The position numbers were made by a program, and so were the translations under genes. From NCBI GenBank assembly GCA_947475125.1, contig CANJMX010000009.1:1-20763 (forward strand): a stretch of DNA of 20,763 nt, given 5' to 3'. The DNA comes from Actinomycetota bacterium. GTDB lineage: Bacteria > Actinomycetota > Thermoleophilia > Miltoncostaeales > Miltoncostaeaceae. The notes under the pieces are model-generated. The model made no database searches, was not told where the DNA came from, and saw only the letters and a program-made list of their open reading frames with translations. This document shows, piece after piece, positions 15,755 through 20,763 of the stretch; the first letter of the stretch is position 1; every line of letters starts with the position of its first letter.

Positions 15755-16498
15755 CTAGGTACACCGGGTGCGCCCAAGTTGCCGCCGCAGGCGGGGAACC
15801 AGAAGCGCCGCTTCGGTGACGATATGGCCACTCATCTTGCTCTGGCCCCGCATCCGGTCTGTAAACGTTATGGGGACCTCGGTGACGGTGAACCCGCCCA
15901 GGATCGCCCGGTAGGTCATTTCGATCTGAAAGCCGTAGCCCTGGCCGGAGACCTCATTCAGGGGGATCGCCTCGAGCACATGGCGACGGAAGCACTTGAA
16001 GCCGCCAGTGAGGTCTTTCACCGGTACGCCGAGGATGGTGCGGGCATAGATGCAGCCGCCCCGGCTGATCCCGCGGCGAAGGAGCCCCCAATCCGCAACG
16101 TGACCCCCGGGCGTATATCTGGATCCGAGCACCACGTCTGCATGGGATGCCGCCGCGATAAGTCGCGGGAGGGCTGCCGGATCATGTGAGAAGTCGCAAT
16201 CCATCTCGAGGATAAGGGCCGCCCCGGCGCCCAATGCCACGCGAAACCCATCGCAGTACGCCGGGCCGATGCCCGTCTTCTCGGCACGCCTGAGCAGATG
16301 AACGCGATCGTCACCGGCCACCATTGCCTCGACCAGATCGCCGGTGCCATCGGGTGAGCCGTCGTCGATCACCAGAACGTGGCCGTCAATGCCCGCGCCG
16401 TCGAGCTCATCCCGTACGGCCCGCACCATTGCCTCCACATTCTCACGCTCGTCATATGTGGGGATGCAGACCCACACCGGGCCGCTCGCGTCGGTCAT
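15755..16498 (-). CDS. polyprenyl-phosphate mannose synthase-like GT2 (DPM1/Ppm1 type)
   Basis: 247 residues, the compact catalytic form without the C-terminal membrane domain some relatives have. It transfers a sugar, typically mannose from GDP-mannose, to polyprenyl phosphate on the cytoplasmic face. Motifs are IPTYDERENV (12-21), VIDDGSPDGTGD (43-54), EKTGIGPAYCDGF (73-85), EMDCDFSHDP (98-107), VLGSRYTPGG and LTGGFKCFRR, all close to DPM1 and mycobacterial Ppm1. ATG 16498 overlaps the preceding stop in ATGA. The lipid-linked sugar made would be the natural donor for the GT-C-like membrane proteins at both ends of the window; that link is inference. The sugar could be other than mannose. 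Confidence 0.88.
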   Translation of the reverse strand: MTDASGPVWVCIPTYDERENVEAMVRAVRDELDGAGIDGHVLVIDDGSPDGTGDLVEAMVAGDDRVHLLRRAEKTGIGPAYCDGFRVALGAGAALILEMDCDFSHDPAALPRLIAAASHADVVLGSRYTPGGHVADWGLLRRGISRGGCIYARTILGVPVKDLTGGFKCFRRHVLEAIPLNEVSGQGYGFQIEMTYRAILGGFTVTEVPITFTDRMRGQSKMSGHIVTEAALLVPRLRRQLGRTRCT

Positions 16499-17274
16499 TG
16501 GTTTCCGGAGGCACGCGTGCTCGCCCCGCCGGGTGCTCGCCGGTAATCCCCGCGCGACAGCATGCGCTCCAGCAGGCAGTACAGGATGATGAAGGCATAC
16601 CGGGACCCCATCTCCTTCACCTTGAACTTCGACTCGCCGTGTGAGCGGTTGGTCCAGGAGTTGGGTACCACGGCGTAGGTGTATCCACGCACGACCGCCT
16701 TGAGGGGAATCTCCACAGTCAGGTTGAAGTGATGGCTGAGCAGCGGCTGCACGCCATCAATCACCTCACGCCGGTACATCTTGAACGCGTTGGTGATGTC
16801 GTCGTAACGCAGACCGAACAGCACGCGTATGCCGAAGTTGGCAACGCGGTTGATGCGGAGCTTCGCGACGGGGTAGTCGAAGGTCGCGCCGCCCTTGGAG
16901 AAGCGGGTGCCGAACACGCAGTCAACGCCCTCGCGCTGCATGGTCTTCCAAAAGGCCACCAGATCGTCGGGTGAGTCGCTGAGGTCGGCCATCATCACGG
17001 CAACGGCATCACCCGTGAAGTTGTCAAGGCCACAGCGCACGGCGAGCCCGAATCCTCCCTTGCCCTGGTTCACCACCACCCTCACGGTGGGGATTTCGCT
17101 CTCGGCGAGTGCCCGCACCACATCCCCGGTCCCATCTGAGCAGTGGTCATCCACCACCACGATCTCGTGCTCCACGCCGGCCGCGGTCAGCGCGGCGTAC
17201 ACACCCCGAAGAGCGGTGGGGATGGAATCGGCCTCATTGTGGGCCGGGATGACGACGGAGAGCACATCACTCAT
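16495..17274 (-). CDS. GT2 glycosyltransferase of the dolichyl-phosphate-sugar synthase type
   Basis: 259 residues, paralogous in fold to the next gene. It has VVIPAHNEADSI (7-18), VDDHCSDGTGDVV (41-53), NQGKGGFGLAVRCGL (69-83) and the metal-site region MMADLSDSPDDL (94-105), followed by FGTRFSKGG and DDITNAFKMYRREV. The pattern is that of polyprenyl-phosphate glucose/mannose synthases and of GT2 enzymes acting on phospholipid carriers. A hydrophobic stretch near the C-terminus (YAFIILYCLLERML) may touch the membrane. Two such enzymes in tandem suggest two different lipid-linked sugars, or a specialised second acceptor. The ATG overlaps the previous gene's stop by four bases. Confidence 0.85.
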   Translation of the reverse strand: MSDVLSVVIPAHNEADSIPTALRGVYAALTAAGVEHEIVVVDDHCSDGTGDVVRALAESEIPTVRVVVNQGKGGFGLAVRCGLDNFTGDAVAVMMADLSDSPDDLVAFWKTMQREGVDCVFGTRFSKGGATFDYPVAKLRINRVANFGIRVLFGLRYDDITNAFKMYRREVIDGVQPLLSHHFNLTVEIPLKAVVRGYTYAVVPNSWTNRSHGESKFKVKEMGSRYAFIILYCLLERMLSRGDYRRAPGGASTRASGNQ

Positions 17275-18341
17275 GCGGTGGCCATACGCTCCCGGGTGGC
17301 CTCAACGATCTCCTGCACCGTGGTGCGCAGGTCGTACTCATACGCCCAGCCGGGGTAGTCGGCCTCAAAGCGCCGGACGTCTGAGATCCACCAGATGTGG
17401 TCGCCCGACCGGTTGTCGTCGGAGAGCGAGTAGTCGAGCTCACACCCAGTGAGCTCCTGGCTGAGCGCGATGGCCTCAAGTACCGAGCAGTTGGCGTGGC
17501 GAGATCCGCCGATGTTGTACACGGCTCCCGGGCGCGGGTTCTCGTAGAAGGCGTAGAGGGCGGTGACAAGATCATGCGAGTGGATGTTGTCGCGTACCTG
17601 CTTGCCTTTGTACCCAAAGATTGTGTAGGGCCGGCCGGTGATGGCGCACTGCACCAGGTAGGCGAGAAACCCATGCAGCTCGGCGCCTGAGTGGGCAGGG
17701 CCGGTCAGGCACCCGCCACGGAATGCGCCGGTCTTCATGCCGAAATAGCGGCCGTACTCCTGGCACAACACGTCGGCAGCAACCTTGCTGGCGCCAAACA
17801 GGCTGTGCTTGCTCTGGTCGATGCGCAGGGTCTCATCGAAGCCGTGCTCGGCCCAGATACTGGACGGGTCGAGTTCCCAGCGCGTCTCGGTCTCGATGAG
17901 CGGCAGGTCATTTGACGCATCGCCGTACACTTTGTTGGTGCTCATGAACGTGAACACCGCATCGGGTGCATACAGGCGCGTGGCCTCCAGCAGGTTGAGC
18001 GTGCCGGTGGCATTCACGGCGAAGTCGGTGAGCGGCTCGCGCGCAGCCCAGTCGTGGCTGGGTTGCGCGGCGCAGTGCACCACCAGCTCCACGGCGCTCC
18101 CCAGGTGCTTAAAGAGGCGCATCACCGCGTCGGTATCGCGAATGTCCAGGTGCTTCAGACTGAAGTTGGTGAGGTCTGCGGACAGGCGATCAGCGTTCCA
18201 CTTGGTGGATGCCTCATCGCCGAAGAAGTACGCACGCATGTCGTTATCCACGCCGATGACGTCCCAGCCACGGGCGTCGAGAAAACGGGACATTTCACTG
18301 CCGATAAGGCCTGATGAGCCGGTGACGATGGCGAGCGACAA
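17271..18341 (-). CDS. NAD-dependent nucleotide-sugar epimerase, CDP-tyvelose-epimerase-like
   Basis: 356 residues, extended SDR. The cofactor motif is GSSGLIGS (8-15); STNKVYGD (134-141), the long insertion with ETETRWELDPSSIWAEHGF, FRGGCLTGPAHSGAELHGF and GYKGKQVRDNIHSHDL place it with CDP-paratose 2-epimerase/tyvelose epimerase relatives. The usual catalytic Tyr of YxxxK is Phe (F182-GAS-K186). From memory other members share this 'SLFGASK' form, so it is probably a subfamily trait rather than damage. The TTG start at 18341 is supported by AAGGAG seven bases upstream. The actual substrate is unknown and need not be a CDP sugar. It lies beside a second relative (18366-19433). Confidence 0.85.
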   Translation of the reverse strand: MSLAIVTGSSGLIGSEMSRFLDARGWDVIGVDNDMRAYFFGDEASTKWNADRLSADLTNFSLKHLDIRDTDAVMRLFKHLGSAVELVVHCAAQPSHDWAAREPLTDFAVNATGTLNLLEATRLYAPDAVFTFMSTNKVYGDASNDLPLIETETRWELDPSSIWAEHGFDETLRIDQSKHSLFGASKVAADVLCQEYGRYFGMKTGAFRGGCLTGPAHSGAELHGFLAYLVQCAITGRPYTIFGYKGKQVRDNIHSHDLVTALYAFYENPRPGAVYNIGGSRHANCSVLEAIALSQELTGCELDYSLSDDNRSGDHIWWISDVRRFEADYPGWAYEYDLRTTVQEIVEATRERMATA

Positions 18342-18348
18342 GCACGTG

Positions 18349-18354
18349 CTCCTT
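18349..18354 (-). promoter_or_regulatory. Shine-Dalgarno AAGGAG fixing a TTG start
   Basis: AAGGAG on the minus strand with a seven-base spacer to the TTG at 18341. It sits in the 24-bp gap between the two epimerase genes and justifies the uncommon start codon. Confidence 0.7.
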
Positions 18355-18365
18355 GGGATGCTGGT

Positions 18366-19433
18366 TTAGGTAAAGATGGGCCGCAGGCGCTCGATGTCGC
18401 CCTCGATCCATGTTGCGATGTCGTCGATGATCGCGGATGTATCGCGTACAGGCGACCAGCCGGTGGTCTCGCGCACGCGCGTGGTATCGGTGAGGTACAC
18501 CGGCACATCCACGGACGCAGTCTCGGGCACTGGGGTGATGTCCACCTCGTTGCCCGTGCGCTCGCGGCAGAGATCGGTGAGTTCGAGAAGCGACACGCTG
18601 ATGGGCGTTCCACCGCCAACGTTGAACACCTGCCCGCTGATCGTAGGTGCCATATCGATCTGCCGCATCACCAGCGACAGCAGATCGTCGGGATGCATGA
18701 GGTCACGCACCTGCTTTCCGGTGCCACCGAACCCGATGTACCGGAGCGGGCGGCCATAGATGTGGGCGGCCACCCACAGCGCCATCACGCCCTGGTCCAC
18801 CTTGCCGAACTGCCCGGCCCCGGCAAGCACACCGCAGCGATTGATGATCACGTCGAGATCGCTCGCCGCCGCGTACTCCTGCGCCAGCAGTTCACTCGCC
18901 AGTTTGCTGGCGCCGTAATACGAGCGCGCGCCATCGGTGGGGAAGTCCTCGGTGACGCCATCTGGCCCGACGCCCGGCAGGTCCTGCTCTGCCGAGACCT
19001 CGAAGCGGGTGCTGCCCTCCTGAGTGCGGATTCCCCTCAGGGCTTCGATGGCGTACACGCGGGATGTGCTGAGCAGCACGAAGGTGCGTGCGCGTTGCCG
19101 CGAGAACTCGAGCAGGTTCACGGTGCCGCCCAGATTCGTGTCAATTACGTACCGGGGGCTGCCCGTGGTGCCGGCATGCACGCTGGGCTCGGCCGCGGCA
19201 TCAAACACCACGTCGAAGTCGCCCTCGAGATCATCCAGATCTGCCGGGACACGGATGTCACCGTGCACGAAGGCGACTCCTGCAGCGGCCAGATCCACGA
19301 CGTTCGTTTCGGAACCACGCCTGCGGAGGTTGTCGAACGCAACGATCTCGGCGTGCGGGTCGATGGCCTTGATCCCAAGGCACATGCGCGAACCGACGAA
19401 GCCACAGCCGCCGGTGACGAGGTAACGGGTCAC
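18366..19433 (-). CDS. NAD-dependent nucleotide-sugar epimerase/dehydratase, CDP-tyvelose-epimerase-like paralogue
   Basis: 355 residues, extended SDR with GGCGFVGS (8-15), FDAAAEPSVHAG (77-88), STSRVYAI (122-129) and an intact Y173/K177 pair in YYGASK. GVLAGAGQFGKVDQGVMALWV and GFGGTGKQVRDLMHPDDLLSL match the CDP-paratose 2-epimerase group. It is only distantly similar to the following gene, so the pair is an old duplication or a heteromeric partnership rather than a recent copy. The role is cytoplasmic nucleotide-sugar conversion for the glycan built by the unit; substrate unknown. The GTG start at 19433 lies six bases downstream of a -10-like TATGGT, suggesting leaderless translation. Confidence 0.85.
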   Translation of the reverse strand: MTRYLVTGGCGFVGSRMCLGIKAIDPHAEIVAFDNLRRRGSETNVVDLAAAGVAFVHGDIRVPADLDDLEGDFDVVFDAAAEPSVHAGTTGSPRYVIDTNLGGTVNLLEFSRQRARTFVLLSTSRVYAIEALRGIRTQEGSTRFEVSAEQDLPGVGPDGVTEDFPTDGARSYYGASKLASELLAQEYAAASDLDVIINRCGVLAGAGQFGKVDQGVMALWVAAHIYGRPLRYIGFGGTGKQVRDLMHPDDLLSLVMRQIDMAPTISGQVFNVGGGTPISVSLLELTDLCRERTGNEVDITPVPETASVDVPVYLTDTTRVRETTGWSPVRDTSAIIDDIATWIEGDIERLRPIFT

Positions 19434-19439
19434 GACGGC

Positions 19440-19467
19440 ACCATATATGGCGTCATGAAATGGTCCA
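19440..19467 (-). promoter_or_regulatory. putative leaderless promoter overlapping a CCATATATGG palindrome
   Basis: On the minus strand TGGACC (19467-19462, four of six matches to TTGACA), a 16-bp spacer, TATGGT (19445-19440, a TANNNT -10), then six bases to the GTG at 19433. The -10 is half of the perfect 10-bp palindrome CCATATATGG (19441-19450), strikingly A+T-rich for this DNA. It could start transcription of the epimerase-to-glycosyltransferase unit inside the longer operon, and the palindrome could bind a dimeric regulator. Read from sequence only. Confidence 0.45.
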
Positions 19468-20763
19468 CTCAGACACTCGTATGCTCACCACGCGGAGGTC
19501 GCTGGGGCTCACTTGCTGCGACGGTGTACCTGAGGCCACGAGGCGGAATGTGCTCTTGCCCGCGGGCAGCGCGGCCCGCAGGGCAATTGGCTGGAGCCCC
19601 GTTACCGCGAATGAAGTGTTCGTGCCATTCGGTGCCGTCACGCGAAGCTCGTACGGCTTGCCGGGTACGAAGCCCTGCGCCTGAAAACGGATGGTCGCTT
19701 TCGTCGCCTGCGGCGCATAGGCCGTGTACGTGGCGACGTCCTTCATGTACCGCCAGCGGGTCCCGTTTACGGTGTCCGGATCCCACCAGCCCTGAGCAGG
19801 GAATGCGATGGCCTTTGCCGGGTGCGCGGTCACTCGCCAGATCCCACTGCCGTCGGGGAAGTGCGCGGCGACGGCATAGCCCCGTGGCGGGGTCATGGCG
19901 TCCGGGGGCTCCAGCCCCTCTTGCCGCCATGCCCATGGGTTGATGATCACGTACTTGATACCAGCCGTCGCGTAGGCGACGGGTGCAGCGGCGAACAGCG
20001 GGTTGCCGTACTCGCGACCGAAGTCAGTGGGTGCCCCGGGTTCGTTCAGCCCCCCGTTCGCGAGGGGGTGCCCGTGCACCAACTGCCCATAGAGGAACTC
20101 GCGATCAACTACCTCATTGGGGAAGACCGGCGTCTCGACGGCGACGGCAGATGGATCATGGGTGCTGAGCCACTTCCATGTGGGCACGTCCTGCGGTGCC
20201 TTGCCGTCGAGGAGTATCGGTACACCCGTTCCGATGGGCACCGAGATGGGCAACTCCATGGCGGTGAGGATGATGGCGATCCCCATGATGCTGGTGCGCC
20301 AGGTAATGCTGCGTCCACGTATGAGCAGGGCCAGCCCCACCGCACCCATTACCAGCACGCATGCCATGACGAAGAGCGAGAAGCGTGCGTACACACGAAG
20401 AAATGGCAGGTAGTCAAATACGAAGGATGACGCCATGGGGATCCTGTGCCCAAAGACCGAGTACGGGCTCGCCAGGCTGAAGATGGCCATCGCGATGGCG
20501 ATGGGAATGGTGAGGAACAGGGCCCCGCGCAGGCGCAGCCCAATGTTGCCGCGATGGCGCCAGGCGAGGGCCAGGCCAATGGCCGCGAGTGCCATCACGG
20601 CCCACCCCAGAAATGCGGTGCGTTCACCACCCGGGCTCGACAGGGGCCACTGGGCGGCGTCCGTGCCGAATATTCCGGTCCACAGGTACTGACCGGACAC
20701 CGGTTTGAAGTAGTCACCGATATGCGCGCCGTACAGCTCGAGCTCCACGCGCTGTCGCGTGAC
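19453..20763 (-). CDS. GT-C/YfhO-like polytopic membrane protein (5' end off the right edge)
   Basis: 436 codons are visible up to the edge and the reading frame is open there, so the N-terminal half with the first membrane loops is missing. The visible part starts RVELELYGAHIGDYFKP, like the loop of large GT-C or YfhO-type membrane proteins. Several membrane segments follow (about 50-68, 78-98, 122-148, 155-175). An extracytoplasmic region then contains ETPVFPNEVVDREFLYGQ and YATAGIKYVIINPW. The protein ends in a beta-rich domain (about 345-436) with FVPGKPYELRVTAPNG. Proteins of this shape are thought to glycosylate extracytoplasmic acceptors using polyprenyl-phosphate sugars; here that is inference. 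It precedes the epimerase gene by 19 bases on the same strand. Confidence 0.78.
   Translation of the reverse strand, partial: VTRQRVELELYGAHIGDYFKPVSGQYLWTGIFGTDAAQWPLSSPGGERTAFLGWAVMALAAIGLALAWRHRGNIGLRLRGALFLTIPIAIAMAIFSLASPYSVFGHRIPMASSFVFDYLPFLRVYARFSLFVMACVLVMGAVGLALLIRGRSITWRTSIMGIAIILTAMELPISVPIGTGVPILLDGKAPQDVPTWKWLSTHDPSAVAVETPVFPNEVVDREFLYGQLVHGHPLANGGLNEPGAPTDFGREYGNPLFAAAPVAYATAGIKYVIINPWAWRQEGLEPPDAMTPPRGYAVAAHFPDGSGIWRVTAHPAKAIAFPAQGWWDPDTVNGTRWRYMKDVATYTAYAPQATKATIRFQAQGFVPGKPYELRVTAPNGTNTSFAVTGLQPIALRAALPAGKSTFRLVASGTPSQQVSPSDLRVVSIRVSEWTIS

Noticed and set aside
15752..15757. TAGGAT as a -10 element for the small helical protein gene
   Set aside because: It overlaps the stop codon of the preceding gene, is 36 bases from the start and has no good -35 at a suitable distance (TTGGGC is only 14 bp away).
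15308..16189. 293-codon plus-strand open frame
   Set aside because: Antisense to the small helical protein and the DPM1-like gene. It has no motif and its codon pattern is that of a shadow frame.
18693..19943. 416-codon plus-strand open frame
   Set aside because: It lies antisense to the epimerase and the membrane protein, both of which have clear family motifs. The translation is Arg/Ala/His-rich with no recognisable domain; long antisense frames are expected in this G+C-rich DNA.
1..20763. Mobile element, CRISPR array, defence system, tRNA or rRNA
   Set aside because: No transposase or integrase motifs, no regularly spaced repeats, no tRNA-like folds and no rRNA sequence were seen on either strand.

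Overview
This is a window from a G+C-rich bacterial chromosome (roughly two thirds G+C by eye). GTG and TTG starts are frequent, genes are packed tightly, and many junctions overlap by four bases. The gene families (DEW/HNEH-type GT-C membrane proteins, a MoxR plus CoxE-type VWA pair, a Wzm/Wzt exporter among GT4 enzymes) suggest an actinobacterium, possibly of the Thermoleophilia or a related soil/freshwater lineage. No rRNA, tRNA or marker gene is present to confirm this.

Layout. (1) 1-4016, minus strand: a small secreted, membrane-anchored protein of unknown function, a MoxR-type AAA+ ATPase, a GT-C-like polytopic membrane protein, and a VWA (CoxE/YehP-type) protein cut by the left edge. 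The membrane protein sits between the ATPase and its usual VWA partner. (2) 4043-8160, plus strand: a GDP-deoxyhexose pathway (Rmd-like reductase, then GDP-mannose 4,6-dehydratase), a 76-residue coiled-coil protein and a two-domain GT2-GT4 glycosyltransferase. The two divergent units start only 26 bp apart. (3) 8161-8289: a short convergent intergenic region with a doubtful small ORF, ending in a 10-bp-stem hairpin. (4) 8290-20763, minus strand: a tightly coupled run of polysaccharide genes. In transcription order these are a GT-C/YfhO-like membrane protein (partial), two paralogous CDP-tyvelose-epimerase-like SDR enzymes, two polyprenyl-phosphate-sugar-synthase-like GT2 proteins, a small helical accessory protein, two GT4 glycosyltransferases, an unassigned 171-residue protein, Wzm, Wzt and a 705-residue two-part glycosyltransferase.

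How it fits together (inference). Gmd and Rmd would make GDP-D-rhamnose or a related GDP-6-deoxyhexose, and the two epimerases would remodel other nucleotide sugars. The soluble GT4, GT2-GT4 and GT8-like enzymes would build a polysaccharide on a lipid carrier in the cytoplasm. Wzt (with a C-terminal carbohydrate-recognition domain) and Wzm would export it. The DPM1-like enzymes would charge polyprenyl phosphate with sugars for the two GT-C-like membrane proteins, which would act outside the membrane. The window therefore looks like an ABC-transporter-dependent surface glycan locus. There is no mobile element, CRISPR array, integrase or defence gene. The most unusual details are an apparent CTG start codon with a CTGA overlap, detached glycosyltransferase accessory modules encoded as tiny overlapping genes, a GT-C gene lodged inside a MoxR-VWA operon, a Tyr-to-Phe change in one SDR active site, and an unassigned small protein just upstream of the exporter.
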